DNA from: JAWKVD01 sp041398225
Lineage (GTDB): Bacteria > Pseudomonadota > Alphaproteobacteria > Caulobacterales > Hyphomonadaceae
Assembly (NCBI GenBank): GCA_041398225.1
Contig: JAWKVD010000004.1
Span: 230,213-294,212 of the forward strand
DNA: 64,000 nucleotides
Direction: 5' to 3'
The first letter of the stretch is position 1. Each line of letters starts with the position of its first letter. Shown piece by piece: positions 52,355 to 61,968 of this stretch. Below the pieces are notes generated by a model. It made no database searches. It saw only the letters and a program-made list of their open reading frames with translations, and was not told the DNA's origin. A program made the translations under genes and the position numbers.

Positions 52355-53540
52355 AGCGCGTCGATCTCGTCACCCGAATAGCCGAGCGCTTCGAGCACGT
52401 TGCGCGTGTGCTGTCCCAGCGTGGGGGCGGGGCCTTTGGGGCCGTCGTCGGCGCCGACGAAGCGCGCCGGTCCGCCGGGCGTGGCGAAGCTCTCTCCGGG
52501 CGATTTCGAGGACGGGGTCTGAACCACGGCGCCGGACGCGACGACCTGAGGATCGGCGGCGACTTCGGCCAGCGTCTGGGCCGGCGCCCAGGCCAGCTCC
52601 TCGGCGTCGAGACGCGCGGCCATCTCGTCCTTGGTGAAGCGCGCGAAGGCGGCGTCCATGCTTCGATCAGTTCGGCCGCGTGTTTCCTGCGGCCCTTGCC
52701 GTTGTTGAAGCGCTCGTCGGTCAGCATTTCGGGCAGGTCGAGGGCGCGCGAGATGCGCGGCATGTCGACCTCGCCGACGCGGGGCACGAGGCAGATCCAG
52801 GCGTCGTCGCTGGTGCGGAAGAAGTTGGAGATCGGGTGGTAGGCTTCCTTGCGCGGGCGCGTGGAGGCGATGCGCTCGAAGAAGAGCTGGATCGCGAAGT
52901 CGGTGGAGATGGTGTAGAGGCCGGTGCGCAGAAGCGAGATGTCGACGAGGCGTCCATTGCCGGTCTTCTGCGCCTCGACCAGCGCCGCGCAGATGCCGGC
53001 CACCGCCGCGATGGAGGTGGTGTGGTCGCCGGCGGCGGTGCGCACGGGAAAGAGTTCGGAGCCCTTGGGCGCGGTGAGACGGGCGATGCCGGAGCGCGAC
53101 CAGAAGGACGCCACGTCGAAGCCGGGGCGGTCGGCGTCCGGACCTTCGAGGCCGTAGCCGGTGAGGGCGCAGTAGACGAGTTTCGGGTTGCGCTTGTGGA
53201 GGCTGTCGAAGTCGAGGCCGGAGCGCTGCAGGCCGCCGGGGCGGACATTGGTGAGGAAGACGTCGGCCTCGTCGGCGAGCTTCAGGATGATGTCGCGGCC
53301 CGCATCGGTGCGGGCGTCGACGACGATCGAGCGCTTGCCGCGATTGTCGCTGTCGAAGGCGGGGTTCTCGGAGAGGTGCTCTTTGGCGGCGCCTTCGGTG
53401 GGAAAGTTGCGGCGGACGGGATCGCCGCCGGGCGGTTCGACCTTGATGACGTCGGCGCCCCAGTCGGAAAGAATGCCGCCAGCGCCGGGGGCCGCAAAAT
53501 ACGTCGCGTATTCAATGACTTTCACCCCGTTTAGCAGCAT
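52330..53540 (-). pseudogene. CaiB/BaiF-type CoA-transferase, frameshifted
   Basis: Family III CoA-transferase. The first 293 residues are read in one frame from ATG 53540 (GVKVIEYATYFAAPGAGGIL, the usual start, and a conserved RPGFDVASFWSRSG segment). At about 52660 the frame breaks, and the natural C-terminus (DAAFARFTKDEMAARL to YASRAVS) continues in another frame down to the stop at 52330. Restoring one base would give a protein of about 403 residues, the normal size. Past the break the original frame degrades into Arg/Pro-rich nonsense. It is either a young pseudogene or a sequencing error. Confidence 0.85.
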
Positions 53541-53658
53541 GGCGTTCTTCCCTTGTTATTAACGCCTGCATCGCGACCGAGGCGTTCCCGTAGGTATTTG
53601 TTAATGCGGAAGAGCAATTGTCATTTCTGGTTCCAGTTCAAGCCTCAAGTCCGAATCC

Positions 53659-54807
53659 ATGACGATCGCCACGATGCGCGCGACCCTCACGCAGGACGAT
53701 GTTCGGCGTCTCATCCGAGGTGAGACCCCGGAGGAGCGCGCCGCCTCCGTCCAGAAGATTTCCCGCCGGATCGACACGCTGACGCTCAGCGACGCCGATC
53801 GCGCGGTCGCCTCGCAGATCCTTGGCGTGATCGCCAACGACGCGGCGGTGATGGTGCGCAAGGCGCTGGCCGAAACGCTCAAGAATTCTCCGAACCTGCC
53901 GCCGGAGATCGCCCGCAAGCTGGCGGCCGACGCCGACGCCGTGGCGCTGCCGGTTCTGAAACACTCGCCGGTTCTGACCGACGAGGACCTGGTTGAGATC
54001 GTTCTCGCCGGCTCCGCCGCCAAGCAGGTGGCCATCGCCGGCCGTCCGGAGATCAGCGCCGGGCTGACCGAAGTGATTTCGAACTATGCCTGCCGCGAGG
54101 CGGTGGAGACGGTCGCCGCCAATGAAGGCGCCGCGTTCTCGGACGACGCCTATGCGGGCGTTCTCAAACGCTTCGGGGGCGATGAAGGCGTCGCCAGCGC
54201 GCTGGTGATGCGCCGGACGCTGCCGCCGCACGTCACCGAGAAGCTGGTGTCGCTGGTGTCGGGCGAACTGTTCGACCGGCTGGTCAACAAGCACGAACTG
54301 CCGCCGCAACTCGCCATCGAGATCGCCGCGGGCGCTCGCGAGCGCGCGACGATCGACCTGGTGGAGCAGGCTGGCCTGAGCACCGATCCCGAGCGCTTCG
54401 TGCAGCAGCTGCACATCAACGGCCGCCTGACGCCGTCGCTGATCATGCGCGCGCTGTGCCTCGGCCACATGACGTTCGTCGAGTATGCGATGGCCGAGCT
54501 GGCGGGCGTTCCGCGCTCGAAGGCGTGGCTGATGATCCACGACGCCGGCTCGCTGGGCCTCAAGACGATCTTCGAGCGCTCGGGCATGCCGGCGGGCATG
54601 TTCACCGCGTTCCGCATGGCGATCGAGGTCTTCCACAAGACCGAGATGGACGGGCAGGACGACCGCGCCCGCTATCGCCAGCGCATGGTGGAGCGCGTGC
54701 TGACGCAGTTCCAGGCGATCCCGCGCGCCGATCTCGAATACCTGCTGGACAAGCTGGATTCGCTCGACGAGCTGCGCAATCCGTCGCGCGCGGGTTCGGT
54801 CGCCTAG
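53659..54807 (+). CDS. DUF2336 family protein
   Basis: A 382-residue all-helical protein of the DUF2336 family, which is expanded in Caulobacterales and relatives. Residues 10-230 show HEAT-like repeats (for example SQILGVIANDAAVMVRKAL, the usual family start), followed by the conserved FVEYAMAELAGVP and a helical end. The biochemical role is unknown. ATG 53659. It faces a degenerate EAL-like gene across a 55-bp gap, and other signalling genes follow. Confidence 0.85.
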   Translation: MTIATMRATLTQDDVRRLIRGETPEERAASVQKISRRIDTLTLSDADRAVASQILGVIANDAAVMVRKALAETLKNSPNLPPEIARKLAADADAVALPVLKHSPVLTDEDLVEIVLAGSAAKQVAIAGRPEISAGLTEVISNYACREAVETVAANEGAAFSDDAYAGVLKRFGGDEGVASALVMRRTLPPHVTEKLVSLVSGELFDRLVNKHELPPQLAIEIAAGARERATIDLVEQAGLSTDPERFVQQLHINGRLTPSLIMRALCLGHMTFVEYAMAELAGVPRSKAWLMIHDAGSLGLKTIFERSGMPAGMFTAFRMAIEVFHKTEMDGQDDRARYRQRMVERVLTQFQAIPRADLEYLLDKLDSLDELRNPSRAGSVA

Positions 54808-54862
54808 GCGGCCTCCACGTTTCCAGATTTCTGAATCGTCTGTCGGACCGGAAGGGCCGGGC

Positions 54863-55561
54863 CTAGCAGTCCGTCTTCGGCGCCACCGCGAACGACACGC
54901 CCATCGCCGCAAGCTCCTGCGCGTCGCGCCACCAGGCGTTCTCCGCGATCAGCGCGACGCCTTCGGCCGAGGCGACTTCGAGACGCGACATCGGCACTTC
55001 GAGAAGGTTGAAGCGCGAGAGATCGAAGCGCACCGCTTCGAAGGTCATGCGCGCGCGGCTGCTCATCGGCGTGCGCCAGCTCTGGCGGGCGTCGAGGCCG
55101 ATGCGGAAACCGCGACGGCGATAGGCGTCGAGCTGATCCCAAGCGAGATCGTCAAGCGCGCTGACGGCCGCGTCGGGGAAGTCGATGCGGAATTCCTGCG
55201 GCAGCACGCCGGCGCGGATGGCGCCGGCTTCGGCGGCCATCGGCGCGTCGGGATCGGACAGGGCCGCCATCGGAGCGAGCAGCGAGATCGGGCGCAGCGT
55301 GGCGCCGGTCTTTTCCGCGAGCTGCGCGATGCGCTCGATCTGCTCGCCGAGCCAGCCGCCCGCCGTGGGCAGCTCGGTCTGCGTCAGATGCCTCGGATGG
55401 AACGTATCCTCGAAAGAAAATTCGGACTCGGCATGCACGCCGAAAGCCGCGCCGTCTTCGAGCCGGACGACCGGTTTGAAGCGGATGCGCGGCGTGCGCA
55501 CCGGCGCCGGAGCCGGTTCGGACACCACAAGCCGCAGATGGGGGGCGCGCATTTCGGTCAT
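54863..55561 (-). CDS. degenerate EAL-like domain protein
   Basis: A 232-residue protein that follows the EAL phosphodiesterase layout without its catalytic residues. IRFKPVVRLEDGAAFGVHAE replaces the YQPIV...GxEAL start, so the metal-binding Glu is not in place; GFRIGLDARQSW stands for the LDDFG motif; VRFDLSRFNL for the IKID strand; and the EGVAL/LAAMGVSFAV end for the usual EGVE...LG. It is probably unable to cleave c-di-GMP and may act by binding. ATG 55561. This assignment rests on pattern spacing by eye. Confidence 0.6.
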   Translation of the reverse strand: MTEMRAPHLRLVVSEPAPAPVRTPRIRFKPVVRLEDGAAFGVHAESEFSFEDTFHPRHLTQTELPTAGGWLGEQIERIAQLAEKTGATLRPISLLAPMAALSDPDAPMAAEAGAIRAGVLPQEFRIDFPDAAVSALDDLAWDQLDAYRRRGFRIGLDARQSWRTPMSSRARMTFEAVRFDLSRFNLLEVPMSRLEVASAEGVALIAENAWWRDAQELAAMGVSFAVAPKTDC

Positions 55562-55647
55562 TGGGCAAGTCCGCTGTTCTGTTCTAATTGAAGAGATGCA
55601 TACCAGTTCCGGTTGAAGACCGGCCCAAACGCGATCGGTGAATTTTC

Positions 55648-56457
55648 ATGAAATCCGACACCGCTTCAGAAGACATGTCCGGCGGAGCGCCGCCCCCGGT
55701 CCCCGCAGCGACGGTGTTGGTCGTGCGGAATTCGCCGAGTCTCGAAGTGCTCATGGTTAGGAGGCACACCAAAGTCGCCTTTGGCGGCGGCGCATGGGTG
55801 TTTCCGGGCGGAAAGGTTTGTGAAGCGGACCTCGATCCGGTCTGGGATGAGCTGTCGACGGGAACGTTCGTGCAGGAGGAGCGGGCGTTTCGCGTCGCCG
55901 CCGCGCGCGAAACCTTCGAGGAGTCGGGCGTGCTGATCGGCCTCGACGCTCAGGGGCGGCTGGCGGCGCCGGACCTGGTGACCGGGCTGCAGGCGTGGCG
56001 GCCGGAGGTTGAACGCACGCCGGTGTTGTTCGAGCGGATGCTGCGCGAAGCGGGGCTGACGCTGGCGCTGGACCGGCTGATCCCGTTCGCCCACTGGGTG
56101 ACGCCGACGTTCGAGCCGCGCCGGTTCGACACGCGCTTCTACATGGTCGCGGCGCCGGAGGGGCAGATCTCCGCGCATGACGGCCGCGAGGCGGTGGATC
56201 ATGTGTGGACGCAGCCGCAGACGCTGCTGCGCGAACGCGAAGCCGGGCGGGCCAAGCTGATGTTTCCGACGCGGCTGAACCTTGAAGTGCTCGCCGGATA
56301 TCCGGACGTCACCGCGGCGGAGACGGGCGCGCGCGCAAGGCCGGTGATCCGCATCGAACCGGTCGTCATCGAGCGCGACGGCGAGCGCCTGCTGCAGATA
56401 CCGGCGGAGGCCGGCTATTCGGTCGAAGAGGAGCCCATGACCAAGGTCATGGATTGA
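55648..56457 (+). CDS. Nudix hydrolase (NUDT19/CoA-diphosphatase-like)
   Basis: A 269-residue Nudix protein. The box is split: WVFPGGKVCEADLD starts it and AARETFEESGVL is the catalytic REx2EE part, with an insertion between, as in eukaryotic NUDT19. Residues 190-230 carry the conserved RFYMVAAPEGQ-type strand. The substrate is likely a CoA or nucleotide derivative. It differs clearly from the Nudix protein at 12590-13378. A terminator follows the stop. Confidence 0.87.
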   Translation: MKSDTASEDMSGGAPPPVPAATVLVVRNSPSLEVLMVRRHTKVAFGGGAWVFPGGKVCEADLDPVWDELSTGTFVQEERAFRVAAARETFEESGVLIGLDAQGRLAAPDLVTGLQAWRPEVERTPVLFERMLREAGLTLALDRLIPFAHWVTPTFEPRRFDTRFYMVAAPEGQISAHDGREAVDHVWTQPQTLLREREAGRAKLMFPTRLNLEVLAGYPDVTAAETGARARPVIRIEPVVIERDGERLLQIPAEAGYSVEEEPMTKVMD

Positions 56458-56469
56458 TCGGGGATTGAT

Positions 56470-56494
56470 CCGGCGCGCGAAGCGCCGGGCTTTT
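56470..56494 (+). terminator. terminator after the Nudix gene
   Basis: A perfect 7-bp G+C stem (56470-56476 with 56482-56488), 5-base loop and TTTT after two bases. It separates the convergent Nudix and Hpt genes. Confidence 0.75.
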
Positions 56495-56499
56495 GCCGA

Positions 56500-56994
56500 T
56501 CAGGCCGCCGCGGCGTCGATCAGCTGACGGGTGCGGTCTTCGAGCTCCTGCGCGAGCGTGGCGCCCACGGGGTGATCCGCCTGGCGGATGTCGCCCGCGA
56601 CGATGGCGCGCACGGCGTCGACATGCGCGCGCAGAAGAGCCGGCGGGATTTTCAGGGTCGCGTGTTCGTCGCTGGTCAGCTTGGACATGGACGAGCAGAC
56701 GCGGCCGATGAGCGGGAAGCCGAAGGTTGGCGCGAGGCCTTTGAGGTCGTGCGCGCGGCGGTGAAGCAGGAGGCGCGTTTCCGGCGTGTCGCCCTTCGCG
56801 TCGAATTCGTTCCAGGCTTCGACAAGACGCTCAAGCTCTTCGGCGATCCAGTCGGTGAATTGTTCGGACAGCTTGGCCAGCGCGGCCTCGGCGCGGGCGA
56901 TGGCGCGCTGATCGACCTGCGGCAGCGAACCGCCGACCTTAACTTTCAGCATGTTCGGCGGGTTGATGATCTCGATGGGCTTTTCTTTAGCCAT
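56500..56994 (-). CDS. Hpt-domain protein
   Basis: A 164-residue helical protein. The phospho-acceptor His is in the HDLKGLAPTFGFPLIG segment (about residues 82-97), the core of histidine phosphotransfer domains. An N-terminal 25 residues of unclear role precede it. It should carry phosphoryl groups between a hybrid kinase and a response regulator, but no kinase is adjacent. ATG 56994. The 156 bp upstream are the A+T-richer promoter region and hold no gene. Confidence 0.85.
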   Translation of the reverse strand: MAKEKPIEIINPPNMLKVKVGGSLPQVDQRAIARAEAALAKLSEQFTDWIAEELERLVEAWNEFDAKGDTPETRLLLHRRAHDLKGLAPTFGFPLIGRVCSSMSKLTSDEHATLKIPPALLRAHVDAVRAIVAGDIRQADHPVGATLAQELEDRTRQLIDAAAA

Positions 56995-57150
56995 AACGAG
57001 TTCGTCCCTCTGCGTGCCGGCCGGCTCCCCAGAACCGAACCGTTTTCCTGTCCCGGTTTGTTACTACCGCACACACATTAAGAAATGTTTGGTCTATCGC
57101 TTTCGCGAATCGTCCGGGTACGGCCTGGTTATAGCCCGGTTACCCTGCGG

Positions 57151-57939
57151 CTACAGAGAGAATTGCTCGCGCAGAATGCGTTCGTCGAGAGCGTGGCCCT
57201 CGTCGAACAGCATGGTGAGGGGTTTCGAGCGGTCCTCGCGAATGGAGACCTTGGTGATGTCGCGCACTTCCAGCGTGTCGGCTGACGCAGCGACCTTGCG
57301 ACGTTCGGGTTCGATGACTTCGATGACGACCTTGGCGTCGTGACGCAGAAGCGCGCCGCGCCAGCGTCGCGGGCGGAAGGGCGAGATCGGCGTCAGCGCC
57401 AGAAGGTTGGCGCCGATGGGCAGGATCGGGCCGTGCGCGGACAGGTTGTAGGCCGTCGAACCGGCGGGGGTGGCGACGAGCACGCCGTCGGCGGCGAGTT
57501 CGGCCAGTCTTTCCCGGCCGTCGACCAGAATGCGCAGCTTCGCGGTCTGCGAGGTCTGGCGCAGGAGCGAGACTTCGTTGATCGCCTGGTGGACGAGGGG
57601 TCCGTCGCCTTCAAGCGTTTCGGCTCGCATCTCCAGCGGATAGATGACCGCGCGCACGGCGTTGTCGATGCGCTCGGGCAGATCGTCCTCAGCGAAGTCG
57701 TTCATCAGGAAGCCGACCGTGCCGCGATGCATGCCGTAGACCGGCAGCTTGTCCTCGAAGCGCGCGCGCAGGGTTTCGAGCATCCAGCCGTCGCCGCCCA
57801 GCGACACGACGCAGTCGGCGCTGTCGAGCGGCGTCTGGCCGTAGCGGCGCACCATGCGATCGAGCGCCTGACGCGCGTCGGGCCGCGCGGAGGCGGTGAA
57901 ATGCATGCGTGGACCGCCTGAACTCATGCCCGCGTTCAT
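57151..57939 (-). CDS. nadK: NAD kinase
   Basis: A 262-residue enzyme making NADP from NAD. The GGDG motif is VSLGGDGWMLET near residue 48. The NAD-binding NEVSLLR and TPAGSTAYNLSAHGPI segments follow. ATG 57939 is used; ATG 57927 is equally possible. It is transcribed away from the aldolase gene across a 174-bp gap that I find empty. Confidence 0.94.
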   Translation of the reverse strand: MNAGMSSGGPRMHFTASARPDARQALDRMVRRYGQTPLDSADCVVSLGGDGWMLETLRARFEDKLPVYGMHRGTVGFLMNDFAEDDLPERIDNAVRAVIYPLEMRAETLEGDGPLVHQAINEVSLLRQTSQTAKLRILVDGRERLAELAADGVLVATPAGSTAYNLSAHGPILPIGANLLALTPISPFRPRRWRGALLRHDAKVVIEVIEPERRKVAASADTLEVRDITKVSIREDRSKPLTMLFDEGHALDERILREQFSL

Positions 57940-58113
57940 GGAGGATCTCCCAAGTTGGCGCTAGGATAACCCCAGACGGTTCCAAATGCGACCGACTGGC
58001 TCCGGAGGCGCGAAATGGGCGCTCTCGCTTCGCTTTCGGGGTTGCGATAAGACATCTGGAACTGACGGCGAAAGAGCTCCGGCTGGACCCATGGCCGGGA
58101 CAGGGAGGATCCG

Positions 58114-58884
58114 ATGGCGGATGACGCAAAAGGCATCGACGTAAGAAACCGGGTGTCGGCCGAGGAATGGCGGGTGCGCACCGAACTGGCGGCGCTGTAC
58201 CGGCTGGTCGCGCTGCACGGCTGGGACGACATGATCTACACGCATATCTCGGCGCGCGTGCCCGGGCCCGATCATCACTTCCTGATCAATCCCTACGGCT
58301 ATTTCTTCGACGAGATCACGGCGTCCAGCCTGGTGAAGGTCGATCTCGACGGGGCCATCGTCGAGCCCACCGAGTACATGATCAATCCGGCCGGCTTCAC
58401 CATTCACTCGGCGATCCACGCGGCGCGCGAGGACGCCAAGTTCGTTCTGCACGTTCACGCCGATGCGGGCATCGCGGTCGCCGCGACCAAGGACGGCCTG
58501 TTGCCGCTGAGCCAGCATGCGCTGATCGTGCTGCCGCAGCTCGCCTATCACGAATATGAGGGCATCGCGCTGGACCTTGGCGAACGCGAGCGGCTGGTCC
58601 GCGATATCGGCGACAAGAACCTGCTGATGCTGTGGAACCACGGCACGCTGTCGTGCGGCGAGACGGCCGCGGCGTGCTGGCAGGGCATCTTCATGCTCGA
58701 GCGGGCGTGCGAGATGCAGGTGAAGGCGATGGCCGGCGGACGCGAGCATCTGCGCATCGCGCCGGAAGCGGCGCAGGCGACCGTGGCCGAGCAGGTGAAG
58801 TTCGCGAGCATCGCCGGCGCGACGCTGGCGTGGCCGGGTCTGCTGCGCAAGCTGGATCGCGAGTCGCCGGGCTACGATCAGTAG
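58114..58884 (+). CDS. class II aldolase/adducin family protein
   Basis: A 256-residue zinc-dependent aldolase-fold protein. The zinc His pair is in FVLHVHADAGIAVAA near residue 115, and LLMLWNHGTLSCGETAA holds the third His. Members of this broad family act on sugar phosphates or have unknown roles; I cannot choose. ATG 58114 follows GGGAGGAT. A separate exported protein gene follows 80 bp later. Confidence 0.88.
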   Translation: MADDAKGIDVRNRVSAEEWRVRTELAALYRLVALHGWDDMIYTHISARVPGPDHHFLINPYGYFFDEITASSLVKVDLDGAIVEPTEYMINPAGFTIHSAIHAAREDAKFVLHVHADAGIAVAATKDGLLPLSQHALIVLPQLAYHEYEGIALDLGERERLVRDIGDKNLLMLWNHGTLSCGETAAACWQGIFMLERACEMQVKAMAGGREHLRIAPEAAQATVAEQVKFASIAGATLAWPGLLRKLDRESPGYDQ

Positions 58885-58964
58885 CGCGAGCGCGAGCGCG
58901 CGCCGGGGCGGCTGCGGTCGGGCGTTCGCGGGGTAAGGGGGAGCCCAGGGGGGGAGCCGGGGGG

Positions 58965-59654
58965 ATGCGTCATCTGGCAGGCGTTTGCGCCGCAGTCGCG
59001 GGCGCGTGTTTGCATGCGCCCGACGCTGTCGCAGGCGCATGGGCCGAAGCGCGCGGCGAAACGCTGGAGATCGACACGATCTCGCGCGAGGTCGGCGATT
59101 TCGGCGAGACGTGGCGGGCGGAGAGTTTCTTCGAGCACGGTTTCGGGGGCGGCTGGGGCGGCCATTTCAAGGCCGAGAACCAGATCCGGCTCAGCGATCT
59201 CTACGACGACCGCTTCGCGTTCGAGGCCGGGCTGAAGCGCGCGTTCGCGCTGGGCGAGCGGAGCGCGTTTTCGGTTCAGGCGAGCTATCTCGGCGGCGAG
59301 GCGCTGGACGGCCCAGAATGCACATCCGACGGCTATGAGGTTCGGGCGGCGCTGGGCGGCTCGCGCGAGTTCCTGGGGCGCGAGGCGTTCGTCAATGTCG
59401 AGACGGCCGAGCGCCGTCGCAATGACGACTGCCGCCGCGTGGTGACGGAGGTCGCCGCCGGGATCGAACTGGTCGGCGAGTGGCGCGGCATAGCGAAGGC
59501 GTGGACGCAGACCGGCGGCGGGCGCACCACCAAGTACGAGATCAACCTGATGCGCGACTTCGGCGGGTCCAGCCTCGGCATCGGCTACCGCCGCGAGGTG
59601 TCGGGCCTGTTCGACGAGGAAGGCGTGCTGCTGTCGTGGTGGCGGCGCTACTGA
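58965..59654 (+). CDS. exported outer-membrane-like protein, unknown
   Basis: A 229-residue protein with a signal peptide (MRHLAGVCAAVAGACLHAPDA) and then alternating polar/hydrophobic strands with many Trp/Tyr/Phe/Arg residues and a terminal aromatic-rich LLSWWRRY. That fits a small beta-barrel or periplasmic beta protein. I do not recognise a family. ATG 58965 lies in a very G-rich ribosome-site region. The frame is open far upstream inside the aldolase gene, but only this start gives a signal peptide. Confidence 0.65.
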   Translation: MRHLAGVCAAVAGACLHAPDAVAGAWAEARGETLEIDTISREVGDFGETWRAESFFEHGFGGGWGGHFKAENQIRLSDLYDDRFAFEAGLKRAFALGERSAFSVQASYLGGEALDGPECTSDGYEVRAALGGSREFLGREAFVNVETAERRRNDDCRRVVTEVAAGIELVGEWRGIAKAWTQTGGGRTTKYEINLMRDFGGSSLGIGYRREVSGLFDEEGVLLSWWRRY

Positions 59655-59676
59655 CCGGCGCGACCGCCCGAGCGCT

Positions 59677-60174
59677 TCAGTGCGAGGTGTCGATCATCAG
59701 CCAGGCGATCAGGTCGCGGCGCGCTTCGGGATCGCTGATGCCGTTGAACGTCATGGCGCTGCCGGGCAGGTAGCCCGCCGGGTCCTGCAGCCATTTGTCG
59801 AGTTCCTCGGGCGTCCACGTTTCCAGCGGCGTGCTGGCGGCGAGCGCTTTCATCGACTCCGAATAGCGGAAGCCCGGTTTCGAGCCGGGTTTGCGGTGGA
59901 ACACGGTGTGGAGGTTGGGGCCCATGCGGTCCGGCGCGCCTTCATCGAGCGTGTGGCACGCCGCGCAGCGTGTGAAGGCGTTGCGGCCGGCGGCGAGGTC
60001 GGCTTCGTTGTAGGGCGCGGGCAAGTCTTCGAGCGTCAGGGCGTGAGCTGGAGCCGGCGTCGCGGCGGCGGTCTCGGCGGCGGCGCTCTGGGCGTTGTCG
60101 GCCGAGGGCGAACAGGCGGACAGCACCAGCGCAAGCGCGGCGGTTGCGAGCGAGAGATGAGCCGTAACGTGCAT
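59677..60174 (-). CDS. cytochrome c lipoprotein, class I type
   Basis: A 165-residue exported protein. The signal ends in ALVLSACSPS, a lipobox. Haem is attached at CAACH (residues 70-74) and the axial Met is probably Met141 in GSAMTFNG. The layout fits a membrane-anchored cytochrome c of the cytc552/cycM type that shuttles electrons to a terminal oxidase. ATG 60174; the frame open to 60597 is not signal-like. It is divergent from pgi over 190 bp. Confidence 0.93.
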   Translation of the reverse strand: MHVTAHLSLATAALALVLSACSPSADNAQSAAAETAAATPAPAHALTLEDLPAPYNEADLAAGRNAFTRCAACHTLDEGAPDRMGPNLHTVFHRKPGSKPGFRYSESMKALAASTPLETWTPEELDKWLQDPAGYLPGSAMTFNGISDPEARRDLIAWLMIDTSH

Positions 60175-60364
60175 TATCCAAATCCAATCCTGACCCGGCC
60201 GATGCTGGATCGGCGCTGACTTCGCCCGGTTCGATCTGGCCGCGCCTTTTCCCTTGCGGGATGACGGCGGCGGCGACTGCGGATACACCCGCTTGCAGAT
60301 CCAGTGCGGCGACGTTCGATCGTCACACACCCCAAACGCATGACTTCCGCAAGGGAAATTCCGC

Positions 60365-61957
60365 ATGTCGCTCGAATCCTGGCCGCGCGTGCTTTCGGAA
60401 GCCCGGCGAATCCGGGGCGAGCCGCTTAAACAGGTGGCGTCGCGGGCGGACGCCTCGTCGTCGGTGTGGCGCGCGCCGCACGTCTCCATCGATGTGGGAC
60501 GCCAGCCGCTGGATGTCGGCGCCATGACCGCGCTGATGGCGGTGGCCGCCGAGCGCGACCTGGGCGCGGCGATCCAGGCTTTGTTCGCGGGCGACATCGT
60601 GAACGCTTCGGAGCACCGGCCGGCGCTGCACTGGGCGCTGCGCGGCGGCGGCGACGGCTTGCCCGCCGTTGCGGCGATGCGGGAGGTCTATGCGAAGACG
60701 GCGGCGTTCGCGGAGACGGCTTTGGCGGGCGGGCTGGGGTTCGAGGTTCGCTCCATTCTTCATATCGGCATCGGCGGGTCCGATCTGGGGCCGCGCCTGG
60801 TTTGGGATGCGCTGCGGACCTACAACGCCGGCGGGCCGCAGATCCGGTTCTGCGCCAATGTCGACCCGGACGATTTCTCCGAGGCGGTCGCCGGACTGGA
60901 CCCGGCGACGACGCTGGTGATCGTGGTGTCGAAATCGTTCAAGACGCCCGAGACCGCATCGAATGCGCGCCTCGCCCGCGAATGGCTGGTGGCCTCGCTG
61001 GGCGAGACCGGCGCCAACGCGCACCTCGCGGCGGTTTCTTCCGCGCCGGATCGCGCCAAGGCGTGGGGCGCGGACGGCGACCGCATCTTCCCGATGGATG
61101 AAGCGGTCGGCGGACGTTACTCGGTGTGGTCGCCTGTCGGCCTGTCGTTGCAGATCGGCCTTGGCCGCGAGGTGTGGGAGCGTTTCCTCGCCGGGGGCGC
61201 GCGGATGGACGACCATTTCCGCGAGACGCCGGTTACGGACAACACGCCCGCACGCCTCGCCATGCTCGACGTGTGGTTGCACACGGCGCTGGATATTCCG
61301 AGCCGCACGGTGCTGGCCTATGCGCACCGCCTGCGCAAGCTGCCCGACTTCCTGCAGCAGCTTGAAATGGAGTCCAACGGCAAGTCGGCGGCGGATCAGC
61401 CCGGCGGGCTGATCGGCGACACCTCGCCGGTGGTGTGGGGATCGGTCGGGACGCTTGGACAACACTCGTTCCACCAGTTGCTGCATCAGGGAACGCGCGA
61501 GAGCGCCATCGAGTTCATTGCGTCGCTGGATGCCGGCGCGGGGGACAAGGCGCGCGGGCGGGCCCTTCTGGCGAACGCGTTCGCGCAGGGCGAGGCGCTG
61601 CTCGCCGGACGGAGCGCGGAGGAGGCCGAAGCGCAACTAATCGCGCAAGGCGTGGATGCCTCTGTCGCCAAGGCGCGCGCGCCGCACATGCACATGCCCG
61701 GCGGCCACGGTTCGACGACCATCCTGCTCGACGAGATTTCGCCGGAGAGCGTCGGCGCGCTGATCGCGATGTACGAACACCGGACCTTCGCGGCGGGCGT
61801 TCTGTGGGGGATCAACCCGTTCGACCAGTGGGGCGTGGAGCGCGGGAAAGTGCTGGCCGAAGAGCTTGAGGCGGTGATTGCGGGCGGCGCGCCGGGCGAT
61901 CGCGATCCGTCCACGCTTCGGCTTGTGGCGCAGGCGAGGGGCCGTCTTTCTGACTGA
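60365..61957 (+). CDS. pgi: glucose-6-phosphate isomerase
   Basis: A 530-residue glycolytic/gluconeogenic enzyme. The SIS domain starts in LHIGIGGSDLGPRL near residue 133, and SKSFKTPET holds the phosphate-binding residues. The catalytic Glu is in LEMESNGKS near residue 338, and a late GINPFDQWGVERGK is the second signature with the catalytic Lys. ATG 60365. It is convergent with pbpC; their stops lie 12 bp apart. Confidence 0.96.
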   Translation: MSLESWPRVLSEARRIRGEPLKQVASRADASSSVWRAPHVSIDVGRQPLDVGAMTALMAVAAERDLGAAIQALFAGDIVNASEHRPALHWALRGGGDGLPAVAAMREVYAKTAAFAETALAGGLGFEVRSILHIGIGGSDLGPRLVWDALRTYNAGGPQIRFCANVDPDDFSEAVAGLDPATTLVIVVSKSFKTPETASNARLAREWLVASLGETGANAHLAAVSSAPDRAKAWGADGDRIFPMDEAVGGRYSVWSPVGLSLQIGLGREVWERFLAGGARMDDHFRETPVTDNTPARLAMLDVWLHTALDIPSRTVLAYAHRLRKLPDFLQQLEMESNGKSAADQPGGLIGDTSPVVWGSVGTLGQHSFHQLLHQGTRESAIEFIASLDAGAGDKARGRALLANAFAQGEALLAGRSAEEAEAQLIAQGVDASVAKARAPHMHMPGGHGSTTILLDEISPESVGALIAMYEHRTFAAGVLWGINPFDQWGVERGKVLAEELEAVIAGGAPGDRDPSTLRLVAQARGRLSD

Positions 61958-61968
61958 TCTCGGGCCGA

